From contig JAAZIQ010000060.1 of NCBI GenBank assembly GCA_012800795.1, forward strand, positions 1 to 64,000: 64,000 nt of DNA. The letters are read 5' to 3'. Below are positions 22,472 through 31,473 of the stretch, piece by piece. Position 1 is the stretch's first letter. Each line of letters opens with the position of its first letter. This stretch comes from Bacillota bacterium. GTDB lineage: Bacteria; Bacillota; Dethiobacteria; Dethiobacterales; Dethiobacteraceae. A model generated the notes under the pieces. It did no database searches and had not been told where the DNA came from. It was given only the letters and a program-made list of their open reading frames with translations. A program made the translations under genes and the position numbers.

Positions 22472-24376
22472 ATGTTAAATCAGAAAAAAGCTCTATCCCG
22501 CTATTGCTTACTGCTTTTCCTGTTAGCCTGCATACTAACCACCAGGCCCGGGCAGGCCTTTGCACGCTCTTATTATTTCGCCCAAATTATCATTAACGCA
22601 GAGGTTACACCTGAAGGTGACATGTGGGTAACAGAAGAACGCACCGCCTATTTTGACGGTGCTTATAAAGGCATGACCATGTGGATAAAAACACAAGCCC
22701 CCATCTCTATTAGCGATGTTATAGTGGCTGAAAACGGTACCCCCTACACATTTAACCCGGGAACAGAATATGGTCCTGCCGGCAGCTATTTAATTATTGA
22801 AGAAGCAGATAAATTTTTAATTGATTGGAGTTTTGAAGCCGCCAACGAAAGCAGAACTTTTACCATCCGCTACCGAGTCAATGATCTTATTAAAGTTCAC
22901 GAAGATGTTGCTGAACTTTATTATCAATTTATCGGCGATGGCTGGGACGCTACTGCTGAACAGGTGCAAGTAAATTTACATCTGCCGGATGGAGCCGATC
23001 TAGATGATATCCGAGCCTGGGGACACGGTCCGCTCTATGGAGAAGTAAAAATAGCGGCCGGTAATCTCGTAACCTGGGAAATTGAGCCCCTTCCTGCCCA
23101 CACATACCTGGAAGGGCGTGTCACCTTTCCGCTTTCTCTAGTTCCCCAGGCCACACAAACAACGGGCAAAACTGCATTGCCAGAAATTTTGGCGGAAGAA
23201 GAAATACTGGCAGAGGAAGCTAACAAGGAGCGGGAAGAGGCACAGCGGCGGACAGAAGAAAATCGCAGCTTTGGGGACCGTATTATACCTCCCGATTCAC
23301 CCGCCCTTCCCTACCTTGCCGCTTTCATACTTCTTGGCAGCAATGCTTTTGCTTTTTATCTCTGGCTACGTTTCGGTAAAGAATATAAGCCGGCATTTGA
23401 CGGCGATTATTACAGGGAGCCGCCGGCTGATTACACCCCGGCTGAATTGGGTGTACTGTGGCGTTTCAGCAACCCAACCACAGAAGATTTAACAGCAACT
23501 TTAGTTGACTTGGCGCGTAAAGGATTTCTTCAAATTGAGGAAATCTCCTTGGAAAAACGCGGTTTCCTAGGAATCACTTCTGAAAAAAAAGATTATCGCG
23601 TTATACGCACAGCAAAAGAAGCCCCTTTAGCTGAACACGAACAACAGCTGCTGGAATTCCTCTTTACTCAGGTCACAAAAGATTATAGTTTTACCTTTTC
23701 GGAACTTGAAAAATTTGCCCAAAAGGAACCCTTAAAATTCCGTGTTTTTTGGACCGACTGGCAAAACACAGTTTACGCACGCAGCACCGAATTAGACTTT
23801 TTTGAGCCCCAAAGACTTGCTGTAAAAGGACCGGTAATGGCACTGGGAGTAATAATGATCCCCATAGGTATTTTAATGGCTAACTTACTTACGCCCTCCT
23901 TCATTATCGGCGGTCTGATTTTAATATTTACAACCTTTTTCTTAAAAAAGCGCTCTCGCAATGGCGTCGAACACTATGCCCGTTGGCGCGCTTTCAGACG
24001 TTTTTTACTGGATTTCTCTAATCTGGAAACGCATGAGCTTCCTTCGCTTGTAGTATGGGAACATTACTTGGTATACGCCATCACACTGGGTGTGGCTAAA
24101 GAAGTTATCAATCAACTGCAAATTGTTTTTCCTAACTTGGAAAGTAAAGACCACACCTTTGGCCGTGGCTGGTTAATCTATGGCCCTCACCGTTTGGCCT
24201 CAGTCAGTGCCTTAACACGTAGCTTTGACAGCATTAATCAACATTTCAACGAAACAATCCGTATTGCCACAAGCCCCAGATCTTCCGGCTCAGGTCGCGG
24301 TGGCGGCTTCTCCGGTGGTGGCAGCTTCGGCGGTGGCGGCGGTGGTTTTGGCGGCGGAGGCGGCAGTGCCCGATAA
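22472..24376 (+). CDS. DUF2207 membrane protein with glycine-rich tail
   Basis: ATG at 22472, 1 bp after the lemA stop, gives 634 residues. A signal peptide (~1-32) is followed by an extracytoplasmic domain typical of DUF2207 (EVTPEGDMWVTEERTAYFDG). A transmembrane helix comes near 275-295, a cytoplasmic part (LWRFSNPTTEDLTATLVDLARKGFL), then a paired hydrophobic segment near 455-490. The tail is GSGRGGGFSGGGSFGGGGGG-rich (last ~28 residues), a common feature of the family. It is presumably co-translated with lemA and acts in the membrane. The reading frame is open further upstream inside lemA but has no ribosome site there. Confidence 0.88.
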   Translation: MLNQKKALSRYCLLLFLLACILTTRPGQAFARSYYFAQIIINAEVTPEGDMWVTEERTAYFDGAYKGMTMWIKTQAPISISDVIVAENGTPYTFNPGTEYGPAGSYLIIEEADKFLIDWSFEAANESRTFTIRYRVNDLIKVHEDVAELYYQFIGDGWDATAEQVQVNLHLPDGADLDDIRAWGHGPLYGEVKIAAGNLVTWEIEPLPAHTYLEGRVTFPLSLVPQATQTTGKTALPEILAEEEILAEEANKEREEAQRRTEENRSFGDRIIPPDSPALPYLAAFILLGSNAFAFYLWLRFGKEYKPAFDGDYYREPPADYTPAELGVLWRFSNPTTEDLTATLVDLARKGFLQIEEISLEKRGFLGITSEKKDYRVIRTAKEAPLAEHEQQLLEFLFTQVTKDYSFTFSELEKFAQKEPLKFRVFWTDWQNTVYARSTELDFFEPQRLAVKGPVMALGVIMIPIGILMANLLTPSFIIGGLILIFTTFFLKKRSRNGVEHYARWRAFRRFLLDFSNLETHELPSLVVWEHYLVYAITLGVAKEVINQLQIVFPNLESKDHTFGRGWLIYGPHRLASVSALTRSFDSINQHFNETIRIATSPRSSGSGRGGGFSGGGSFGGGGGGFGGGGGSAR

Positions 24377-24377
24377 A

Positions 24378-24412
24378 ATAAAAACCCACCCTTCAGGGTG
24401 GGTTTTTCCTAT
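24378..24412. terminator. Bidirectional terminator between DUF2207 gene and degV
   Basis: AAAACCCACCC-TTCA-GGGTGGGTTTTT has an A-run on one side and a T-run on the other, serving both convergent genes. Confidence 0.9.
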
Positions 24413-25269
24413 TTTGTTTTCGTATTCAAAAAGAAAAGAGCTAAAGTTCCTGGACCGGCATGGGCGCCGATTGCACAGCCAATAGTGTTAATGATAAAGT
24501 CTCGACAACCATATGCCTCCCTGATCATTTCCCGTAATTTATGTGCTGAAGTAAGATCATCACCATGGCTTATGCCGATGGTTTGTTCCGCCAAGTTTAC
24601 TCCCCGCTCACCCATTATTTCAACCATACGGCGCATCACTTTATTCTTACCTCTTACTTTTTCCAAGGGAGCCAGCTTACCATCTTCAACCTGCAAAACA
24701 GGTTTAATACTCAAAATGCTGCCCACTAAAGCAGAAGTACGGCTGATTCTTCCGCCACGATAGAGATATTCTAAATTATCTACGGTAAAAATATGTTCCA
24801 TATGCTGAGCGTAAAACTCTGCTCTTTCCACAATTTCAGAAAAGCTTTTACCTGCTTTTAATAGCTGGGCTGCTTTATATACTACCAACCCCTGGCCCAA
24901 AGAAGCACACTTTGTATCAACGGTATGTAATTTAAAGTCGGGATAAAGCTTTTGGATTTCCGCTTTAGCCAATAAAGCCGACTGATAAGTGGCTGATAAA
25001 CCTGAACTAAATCCAATATAAATACAACTATCGCCTTGTTTGGCATATTGCTCAAAGTATTCTAAAAAAGAGGCGGGATCGACTTGTGATGTTTTAAATA
25101 CTTTGCCCTGGCGCATTTCCTGCATCATCTGCAGCGGCTGTATAGTTTTCCCATCAAGATATTCTTGATTATCACAATAGACATGCAGTGACGCCACATC
25201 TATTTCATATGCATCCAGAATATCCTGCGGTAAATCAGCAGCACTGTCGGTTAAGATTTTTGTCGCCAT
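24409..25269 (-). CDS. DegV family fatty-acid-binding protein
   Basis: This 286-residue protein shows the DegV pattern throughout. It has KILTDSAADLPQDI at the N-terminus, FKTSQVDPASFLEYFE (~58-73) with the TSQ..P motif, GFSSGLSATYQSA (~86-98), DNLEYLYRGGRIS (~164-176), and a C-terminal GAHAGPGTLALFF. DegV/FakB proteins bind one fatty acid and present it to the FakA kinase for incorporation into phospholipid. No fakA is adjacent. The ATG follows GGAGGGGAG. Confidence 0.92.
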   Translation of the reverse strand: MATKILTDSAADLPQDILDAYEIDVASLHVYCDNQEYLDGKTIQPLQMMQEMRQGKVFKTSQVDPASFLEYFEQYAKQGDSCIYIGFSSGLSATYQSALLAKAEIQKLYPDFKLHTVDTKCASLGQGLVVYKAAQLLKAGKSFSEIVERAEFYAQHMEHIFTVDNLEYLYRGGRISRTSALVGSILSIKPVLQVEDGKLAPLEKVRGKNKVMRRMVEIMGERGVNLAEQTIGISHGDDLTSAHKLREMIREAYGCRDFIINTIGCAIGAHAGPGTLALFFLNTKTK

Positions 25270-25382
25270 CTACTCTCCCCTCCATTCAGAAATAAGCTTG
25301 TCTCAATTATATGATACTTTTTTCTTCTTTTAAACCCCTGTCTGTTAAAAAGCTTTTTCCCAGCTGTAAAAACTCACACAAT

Positions 25383-26567
25383 CTATTTTTTGTCCCTTTG
25401 GACAGCTAACTTGCGCTCGTAATCTTTAGCTGCAAAAACATAATATAAAGCCAGCGGCAGAATAAGAAATAAGCCGCTGATTAAAAACATCGTCCGCAGC
25501 GTGACCAGGCCCGTTAGCCAACCTAACACAATGGAACCACCACCGATACCAATATCCAGGGCAGCAAAAAAAGTGGAATTGGCAACACCCCGTGAGGATG
25601 GTTCCACCAAATTTATAACCATGGTTTGTAATGAAGGCATTACTATCCCATTGCCCAAACCTAGCAAAAGGGCCGCCACTAAAAATAAAAACAACCCACT
25701 ACCTACAGCAAGCGTTACAAAACCTGCAGCAAAAAAAGCGAAACCCGGCAGCGGAATAAAACTAGGGCCCCTTTCCTCTAATACCTTATCGGCAAAAAAA
25801 CGTGTCAAAACCACACCAATGGTGTTTATTAGATAAAACAAGCCGCCGCTTTTAATGCCCTGCTCCTGACTGTAAACAATAATATAAGTCATTAGCCCAC
25901 CTAAAACAACACCGATAAGAAGCATGATAAAGGATAATGGGAGCACACGTTTTTCAAAAAAAGATGCCAAAGTCAATTTCTTTTTCTCCCAAGCTTGATG
26001 CGGATAAGTAATAAGACCGGCAAAAAGCAGAGATAAGACCGTCAAAATTCCCGCAGACACAAATAAATGATTATAATGATTTTCACCAAGAATTGCCAGA
26101 CCCACTGCCGGCCCAATAGACATTGCCAAACTATTACTCAAACTATAATAACCCACGCCTTCCGCTCGCCTTTTAGCGGCGACAATATCACCAACCATGG
26201 CTCCACCGCCGGTAGATATCATGCCAAAAAAAACGCCATGAAAAAAACGAAGCAATACCAGCAGAAAAAAAGTCGCAGCAAAAGGATATAAAAAAGTGGC
26301 AAGTGCAAAAAAGAATAAAGAGATTTGAAACATTTTTTTACGGCCAAAATGATCATAGGCATAGCCGGAAAATGGGCGAATCAATAAAGCAGCAAAGGAA
26401 TATACTCCCAACAAATATCCAACCTGTGATTGTTCTACCGCCAGAACGGATATGGCATAAAGTGGTAAAGTCGGAATTAAAAATTGTGTAGCTGTATTAA
26501 TAAAAAGATTAGAAATAAAAAAGAAGATGTAATTTTTTGTCCATAAAACACTCTTTTCTTTTACCAA
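25383..26567 (-). CDS. Major facilitator superfamily transporter
   Basis: TTG start with AGGAGG, 394 residues, 12 predicted transmembrane helices. The loop 2-3 motif GYAYDHFGRKKMF (~68-80) is the MFS signature. The length and RXXXG-like repeats fit a drug or sugar exporter of the DHA1/YfkF type. There is no neighbour that indicates the substrate. It lies between degV and a URO-D family gene, all on the minus strand. Confidence 0.85.
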   Translation of the reverse strand: MVKEKSVLWTKNYIFFFISNLFINTATQFLIPTLPLYAISVLAVEQSQVGYLLGVYSFAALLIRPFSGYAYDHFGRKKMFQISLFFFALATFLYPFAATFFLLVLLRFFHGVFFGMISTGGGAMVGDIVAAKRRAEGVGYYSLSNSLAMSIGPAVGLAILGENHYNHLFVSAGILTVLSLLFAGLITYPHQAWEKKKLTLASFFEKRVLPLSFIMLLIGVVLGGLMTYIIVYSQEQGIKSGGLFYLINTIGVVLTRFFADKVLEERGPSFIPLPGFAFFAAGFVTLAVGSGLFLFLVAALLLGLGNGIVMPSLQTMVINLVEPSSRGVANSTFFAALDIGIGGGSIVLGWLTGLVTLRTMFLISGLFLILPLALYYVFAAKDYERKLAVQRDKK

Positions 26568-26704
26568 GTCTTTACCTCCTGGCTGCAGCTGATAAATAAC
26601 TTAAAAGTAAAAAAGTCAGATAAATAAATTTTAAAAAACATTCTTCCCATAAGCATAGCAAATTATTTTGTATTTTTTACCTCAAATAATTTTTTCAGGA
26701 CAAA

Positions 26705-26735
26705 AATATAACCCGCAGGCAAATGCCTGCGGGTC
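26705..26735 (-). terminator. Terminator of the URO-D family gene
   Basis: CCCGCAGGC-AAA-(T)GCCTGCGGG forms a 9-10-bp GC-rich hairpin. On the minus strand it is followed by TTATATTTTTG. Confidence 0.85.
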
Positions 26736-26744
26736 TTAAGCCAA

Positions 26745-28112
26745 TTACCTTATTCTGTTAATTATGTCTGTATATTTATCATAGGCTGCCCGCATGAGCG
26801 GTTCAACTCTCTCATCTACCGGTGGATACTCCTTCTTAAACTCATCAAAGCTGACAATATATTTTGATTTAAACTCAGGGTATAGATGTGAGTACTTGAT
26901 AATTGAATCTTCTTTTTTGGCAGTCGTTACCAGCTCTCCGGCATTTTCATATTTGCCGTTTTCTAAGGCATATTCCAGTACAGCTACATAATTTTCCGGA
27001 TTAATGTCTGTAAGGTTTAAAGCACTCTTATCAAAGCAGAAGAAGAAGTTTCCGCCCGGTGCCAAAATATCAATTAGCTCTTTAGCTTTGTCAATACACT
27101 TTTCCTTCGATGCAGTACCTAAAAGTGTCAGCGGATAAAAACCGCCCAATACCATCTTTTTACCCAATCTGTCTTTGAACTGCTGCGGATCGCCGTATTC
27201 CATATAGAGGCGTGTACCTTGAGGCAGATCCTGGAGGAAATCAATAAAGCGTGTCCAATCTCCCTCCAAGAAAATCTGCATGGCTTGACCACGCTCTGCG
27301 CAGATATGGCAGATTTTATGGAAAGTAGGCCAATAAAACTTTGCAAAATCTTTATTGTTGAGGAAAACTCCCATATGAGTCATGATCATATTGCAGCCCA
27401 AAGGACTTTGCACTTTATTTTGCCCCAGCCAAATCAGGTAAGGCATTAAAGCCTCCATGGCAGCCAGTAATTTTTCGGGGCGTCTTCTCATATCAAGCGG
27501 AATTTTTGAAAAACCGCGGTAAAAATCAGCAATAAAATCAAATGGTACTGCCTGCAAAGCAGTGGAGCCGGGAGGCGGAGAAAAATAGCCATAACGCTCA
27601 ATCATAATGGCATTGGCCACAGCAAATTCTTTATTAAAATCCATGGTGGCTAGAACATACTTTGCAAAATTCATGGCGCGCATTACTTCGCCTTGCGCAT
27701 ATCCTCTGTTCATACGGGGAGCGCATTTTTCCAAAATAAATTCATGCGGATTTTCAATTAATTCATCGTATTCATCAGCTTCCATAAATGAACGCTCCGG
27801 ATGCTGAATAAAGCCAGTCTGACTCATTTCATTAGTCAAAGATTGTTGAAACATTATCCCGACAGGATTTCTGGCAAAGCCGCCGGGCAACCTATCACCT
27901 CTGGTTATTTCCCTGGCTTTTTCATAGATTTCTACCAGCAAATCTGACGTATAGCTATATTGTGTCGTAAGTAAATCTTTGCCGGCATACTGGATCATGA
28001 ACTCTATCCCTAAGCTGTCATGGACCGGGAATCTTTCCGGTATTACGCCCGTATACAAATCTGTATACATCTTGGTGCGAAACTCTTTCATTTTTTTTGC
28101 ATCCACATTCAT
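26745..28112 (-). CDS. Uroporphyrinogen decarboxylase-fold protein
   Basis: This 455-residue protein resembles the URO-D superfamily, which includes corrinoid methyltransferases (MtaA/MtbA and demethylase components). The C-terminal barrel features are recognisable: PYLIWLGQNKVQSPLG, FAKFYWPTFHKICHICAERGQAMQIFLEGDW, and MVLGGFYPLTLLGTASKEKCIDKAKELIDILAPGGNFFF. The HxC...C zinc ligands of methylcobamide:CoM methyltransferases are not evident, so the substrate is unclear. A role in one-carbon or demethylation metabolism of an anaerobe is possible. There is no corrinoid protein gene nearby. The ATG follows GAGGTGA. Confidence 0.75.
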   Translation of the reverse strand: MNVDAKKMKEFRTKMYTDLYTGVIPERFPVHDSLGIEFMIQYAGKDLLTTQYSYTSDLLVEIYEKAREITRGDRLPGGFARNPVGIMFQQSLTNEMSQTGFIQHPERSFMEADEYDELIENPHEFILEKCAPRMNRGYAQGEVMRAMNFAKYVLATMDFNKEFAVANAIMIERYGYFSPPPGSTALQAVPFDFIADFYRGFSKIPLDMRRRPEKLLAAMEALMPYLIWLGQNKVQSPLGCNMIMTHMGVFLNNKDFAKFYWPTFHKICHICAERGQAMQIFLEGDWTRFIDFLQDLPQGTRLYMEYGDPQQFKDRLGKKMVLGGFYPLTLLGTASKEKCIDKAKELIDILAPGGNFFFCFDKSALNLTDINPENYVAVLEYALENGKYENAGELVTTAKKEDSIIKYSHLYPEFKSKYIVSFDEFKKEYPPVDERVEPLMRAAYDKYTDIINRIR

Positions 28113-28246
28113 TCACCTCTTCTTTCTTTTTTTGCATAGTGAAATCAGTAACAGCTTCTACAATGCCTAAAAAAAGTATATAATACTAGCAATTTTTGGT
28201 CAAGATAAATTCAGAAACTTTGAAAGTTAGGAACTATTGCTGCTAA

Positions 28247-28290
28247 TCTAAAAAAAAAGCCGCTTTCTATAAATGAGAGCGGCTTTTTTT
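28247..28290 (-). terminator. Terminator of the GntR-ABC operon
   Basis: AAAGCCGCTcTC..GAaAGCGGCTTT with an A-run and T-run on either side. It lies at the 3' end of the four-gene minus-strand operon. Confidence 0.85.
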
Positions 28291-28291
28291 A

Positions 28292-28969
28292 TTACTTTTG
28301 CTCCACCACACTAACCGTTTCATCTACTATTAACTGCAGGTGGCCGGGAAGACGAACAAGTACTATTTGATTACCCAAAATACTTTGTGCCAACTCATGG
28401 CTGACATTATTTGCATCAATTCCTGCAGTAAATTGCGTCATGGTAAAATCATAACCGGCGACATAAAAGTTAATTTCCACAGGAGGTGGGTTAGTTAACA
28501 GTAGCTGGCCATCCTTTAGTTTAACGAGGGGCGGATTATCAGTTTCCGGCAGCTGCAGACCGGTGGTATAACAAATAACTTCTATGGTTTCATCACCGGC
28601 CTCTTTACGTTCTACTACCACGGTAGTCCAAAAATGCTCTTTATCGGCAGACCTTAAGACTAAATCTTGGCCACGGTATGTAAAGCTCCAGCGCCCAAGT
28701 TTTCGCAGTCCTTTTAAATATTCTACCCGGCCCGTCTCCAAAAAACGCTGAAATTCATTTTCTCCCGTTCCCCTGTTTTCCAACACCAAAGCAGAACCAG
28801 TTTTGTCTAAACAATAAAAGGCAGCAACGGCAAAGATAAGCAGTAGGAGATAAATACCAACAAAAATGCGTGTTTGTGACAAGGACGGCTTAATTCTGCT
28901 GATGACAAAATGCCCGGCAGAAATGAGCACTATGATAATAATTAGGCCGCCAGCAAATATGCCAGTCAT
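28292..28969 (-). CDS. Hypothetical membrane-anchored protein of the ABC operon
   Basis: This 225-residue protein has two N-terminal hydrophobic segments (~1-23 and ~36-55) and a soluble beta-rich remainder (~60-225). It is the last gene of a four-gene operon (GntR regulator, ABC ATPase, permease, this gene). It starts at an ATG that overlaps the permease stop (ATGA). I do not recognise the domain. By position it is an accessory of the exporter, likely facing outside. Confidence 0.7.
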   Translation of the reverse strand: MTGIFAGGLIIIIVLISAGHFVISRIKPSLSQTRIFVGIYLLLLIFAVAAFYCLDKTGSALVLENRGTGENEFQRFLETGRVEYLKGLRKLGRWSFTYRGQDLVLRSADKEHFWTTVVVERKEAGDETIEVICYTTGLQLPETDNPPLVKLKDGQLLLTNPPPVEINFYVAGYDFTMTQFTAGIDANNVSHELAQSILGNQIVLVRLPGHLQLIVDETVSVVEQK

Positions 28970-29706
28970 TGCCTCACCTCCATCTTACTAGCAATTAAAA
29001 TGGCAGCGCCATATAGCAGAGCCACTGTTAGCAGTATTTTTAGCGCAAAAATTAGCAGCGAACTCTCCCTGATAAAAAAGTGGATTACACTTAAGATGTG
29101 CCGCGTACCGCCTACACTGCGCGCTTCCACAAACAATAAGCCCAAAAACAGAGCGGGAAGCAGTATCGCATATGCTTTATTGCGCTGAGCTAAAATCCCC
29201 AGAAAGTAGCCGACAGCACTAAACAGGAGGGAATAAAGAACGGCGCTGCAGATGCCAATAAGCAAAACATACGGAGAAATATTAGTAAAAATGAAACCGT
29301 CTTTAGTTATAATTAAAAAAGCACGCAGTAAGATTCCACACAATGTGGCACTGACACCGCCGCCGGCAGACAGAATAAAAAGCACTGCCATGCTGGACAA
29401 ATTACTGCTTAAACGATTAGTGACAAAGACAAAATCATAGCGCTGCGCGTTGGCTGCCACAGTTAAGCCGGCAGTAAAGGCCCAAAGCAAAGAAAAAATA
29501 ATAATAACATCACCGGAAATCAGTCTAAGGTAAGCAACACTGTTGCCGGTACCCCAGCCAATACTAACCGTACCGTTAGCAGACAATAAAGCCGCAAGCA
29601 TCTGTACAGCCAACAAAGAAACAAAGAGGCCGGCATTAGCTTTTAATTTATAGTTAAACTGTCGTCTTGCATTGGTAAGCAGATTAACTGTGCTTAAAGA
29701 CATCAT
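28966..29706 (-). CDS. ABC transporter permease (ABC-2-like)
   Basis: This 246-residue protein has about six transmembrane helices and no soluble domain, as expected for a one-subunit ABC-2-type exporter permease. It overlaps the upstream ATPase gene by 23 bp and its start is ATGATG, so either Met may be used. The operon order regulator-ATPase-permease resembles the Bacillus ytr (GntR YtrA) type of cell-envelope stress exporters. Substrate unknown. Confidence 0.8.
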   Translation of the reverse strand: MMSLSTVNLLTNARRQFNYKLKANAGLFVSLLAVQMLAALLSANGTVSIGWGTGNSVAYLRLISGDVIIIFSLLWAFTAGLTVAANAQRYDFVFVTNRLSSNLSSMAVLFILSAGGGVSATLCGILLRAFLIITKDGFIFTNISPYVLLIGICSAVLYSLLFSAVGYFLGILAQRNKAYAILLPALFLGLLFVEARSVGGTRHILSVIHFFIRESSLLIFALKILLTVALLYGAAILIASKMEVRQ

Positions 29707-30580
29707 CTATCCCTCCTTTGTGCTTTGCAGTAAGGTAAACGCACAAGTCATTGGCAGGAACCGGGCCAATTTCCAGCCCCTTAAATCTAGCGGCTGAAAA
29801 GTCTATCTTCCTGTTACGTACCACCAAATAAATTTTGTCCTTGCCCAACTGCTGCCGAAAAATAATATCTTCTTCTTTTACCAGCTCATGAAGTAATTTA
29901 GAATTACCGCTCAAGCCTACAGCGTAACTGCGCAGCTCATCCATCGATAAATGAAGACACTTTTTACCGGCATCAATTAGCAAAATGCTGTCAAGCAAAT
30001 CTTCAATTTCCCCCAAAAGGTGACTGGACAAAATAATGGTTCGCGGCTGCTGCAAATAATCTTTTAGCAGCGCCCGATAAAAATCTTTTCTTACCGCCGC
30101 ATCCATACCCACAGTGGGCTCATCAAAGATAGTGATGGGGCAGCGCGCCGCAATGCCAAGAATTACATTAAAAGTACTTTTCATGCCCTTAGAAAGCTGC
30201 TGATAATAACTGCGTAAATCCAGCGAAAAATAATCCAGTAAACCATAGGCTATGTCAGGCTGCCAATTTTCATAAAATGTTGCAGCTGTGTCCAAAATCT
30301 CACCCAAATTCATATTTTCCGGCAGTGCCAATTCATCATCAATGAAAATCAGGTTGGCGGCCACCTGAAGATTATTAAAAGGATTTTGCCCCAAAATCCT
30401 AACTGTCCCGCCGGAGGGAAGCAAAAAACCAGCCAGCATTTTTAAAAGAGTTGTTTTTCCGGCACCATTACGCCCTATAAGCCCCGTTATGCTATTTTCC
30501 GGAATAGAAAAAGTTAAATCATTGACAGCATAGATGCTACCGTATTTTTTTGTCAGTCTATTGCACTCCACATTTTTCAT
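29684..30580 (-). CDS. ABC transporter ATP-binding protein
   Basis: This 298-residue protein has Walker A GRNGAGKTTLLKML (~38-51), a signature QLSKGMKSTFNV (~136-147, LSKGM in place of LSGGQ) and Walker B ITIFDEPTVGMD (~159-170). A C-terminal extension of ~80 residues follows. The LSKGM form is typical of ABC-2 exporters linked to GntR/YtrA regulators. It starts with GGAGGAATAGCCT before ATG, 3 bp after the GntR gene. Confidence 0.93.
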   Translation of the reverse strand: MKNVECNRLTKKYGSIYAVNDLTFSIPENSITGLIGRNGAGKTTLLKMLAGFLLPSGGTVRILGQNPFNNLQVAANLIFIDDELALPENMNLGEILDTAATFYENWQPDIAYGLLDYFSLDLRSYYQQLSKGMKSTFNVILGIAARCPITIFDEPTVGMDAAVRKDFYRALLKDYLQQPRTIILSSHLLGEIEDLLDSILLIDAGKKCLHLSMDELRSYAVGLSGNSKLLHELVKEEDIIFRQQLGKDKIYLVVRNRKIDFSAARFKGLEIGPVPANDLCVYLTAKHKGGIDDVFKHS

Positions 30581-30583
30581 AGG

Positions 30584-30961
30584 CTATTCCTCCTTAGGCA
30601 AATCAACATTTTTTATCATAGCTATCAGCTCTGCTTGTGACAGCTGTAGACGTTTTGCTTCCGCCACTAGCTGCAATACCAGCTGCTGTAGATTTTCTTT
30701 AATCCGTTTAGCACGAATTTTTTCTTTTGCCTGCGGAGCCACAAACATTCCCAGCCCCCGTTTCTTATATAGTAAGTTTTGCTCTGCCAAAAGCGATAGA
30801 CCCTTTGCAGCCGTGGCCGGATTTATATTAAACATTTCCGCCAACTGATATTGTGAATAAACTTTTTCATTACTTTGTAGGCTACCATTTAAAATCTCCA
30901 ATTCCAGCCACTCGGCAACCTGCATATAAAGCGGTGTTAAATCATCAGCATTAAGGTACAA
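30584..30961 (-). CDS. GntR family regulator, YtrA type
   Basis: TTG at 30959-30961 follows GGAGGTGG and gives 125 residues. A longer frame to 30997 lacks a ribosome site. The winged helix (~5-75) has PLYMQVAEWLELEIL, YSQYQLAEMFNINPATAAKGLSLLAEQ and the wing KKRGLGMFV. A short helical dimerisation tail of ~45 residues follows, as in YtrA-subfamily proteins. It leads the ABC exporter operon and probably represses it by binding the dyad at 30995-31010. Confidence 0.88.
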   Translation of the reverse strand: MYLNADDLTPLYMQVAEWLELEILNGSLQSNEKVYSQYQLAEMFNINPATAAKGLSLLAEQNLLYKKRGLGMFVAPQAKEKIRAKRIKENLQQLVLQLVAEAKRLQLSQAELIAMIKNVDLPKEE

Positions 30962-30994
30962 GGAACCACCTCCTACTACCATAGCATCACAGTG

Positions 30995-31040
30995 CATTAC
31001 TGTTGTAATGTACTATATATTAAGTAGAAACTTTTGTCAA
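30995..31040 (-). promoter_or_regulatory. Promoter and operator of the GntR-ABC operon
   Basis: Minus-strand TTGACA (31035-31040) and TATAGT (31012-31017) are exactly 17 bp apart. Immediately downstream, CATTAC-TGTT-GTAATG (30995-31010) is a perfect inverted repeat at the expected transcription start. This arrangement suits autorepression by the GntR protein. Confidence 0.7.
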
Positions 31041-31056
31041 GAAAATCTTCTTAACT

Positions 31057-31324
31057 TCAGAGCTTTAATACTTTACCCAACAGCCTGCCTTTCAGACTGT
31101 GCCTGCTTTTTCTGTTTTTCCGTTGCTTTTTATCTTCCTCAAGCAGCTGCTGCAAATTTTTCATCGCCTCCACTAACACTCTGTCAAACATTTCGTTTAA
31201 CTCTTCTTCACTATAAATCTCAATTTATCAATGCCCCCTTTCTTTGCTACGTAAGCAGCAATATCCTCGTTAAGCAGTTTAGCCAGACACTCCAATTGTT
31301 CTTGCAAACCATTTTTTTACCCAT
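31057..31324 (-). pseudogene. Small gene with two 1-base lesions, unrecognised
   Basis: The minus strand has AGGAGG followed by ATG (31322-31324). The frame is broken within a run of seven A's right after MGKK, and again near TTGAG. Restoring one A and one T gives a continuous ~88-residue product: LQEQLECLAKLLNEDIAAYV, then SEEELNEMFDRVLVEAMKNL, then a Lys/Arg-rich tail ending at TGA 31057-31059. The helical, charged peptide is not recognised. It could be a recently inactivated small gene or a sequence error. Confidence 0.5.
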
Positions 31325-31411
31325 AATTTCTACCTCCTAAATCAATAAAAATACCTGCCGGTCGGCAGGCTTAATTTATATCTCTAATCTATATTTGTTC
31401 ACTACACGGAA

Positions 31412-31446
31412 TTTACTGCAAAAAAAAAGCGGTGCAAAGCACCGTT
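31412..31446 (-). terminator. Terminator of the MATE gene
   Basis: Minus-strand CGGTGC-TTT-GCACCG hairpin followed by nine T residues. A second hairpin (CCTGCC-GGTC-GGCAGG, 31354-31369) lies just beyond, before the broken small gene. Confidence 0.85.
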
Positions 31447-31473
31447 TGGGAAAGTATCCGTCTTTAGCTAACA

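Noticed and set aside
24284-24376. Glycine-rich repeat at the end of the DUF2207 gene as a DNA repeat element
   Set aside because: It is a coding low-complexity tail common in this family.
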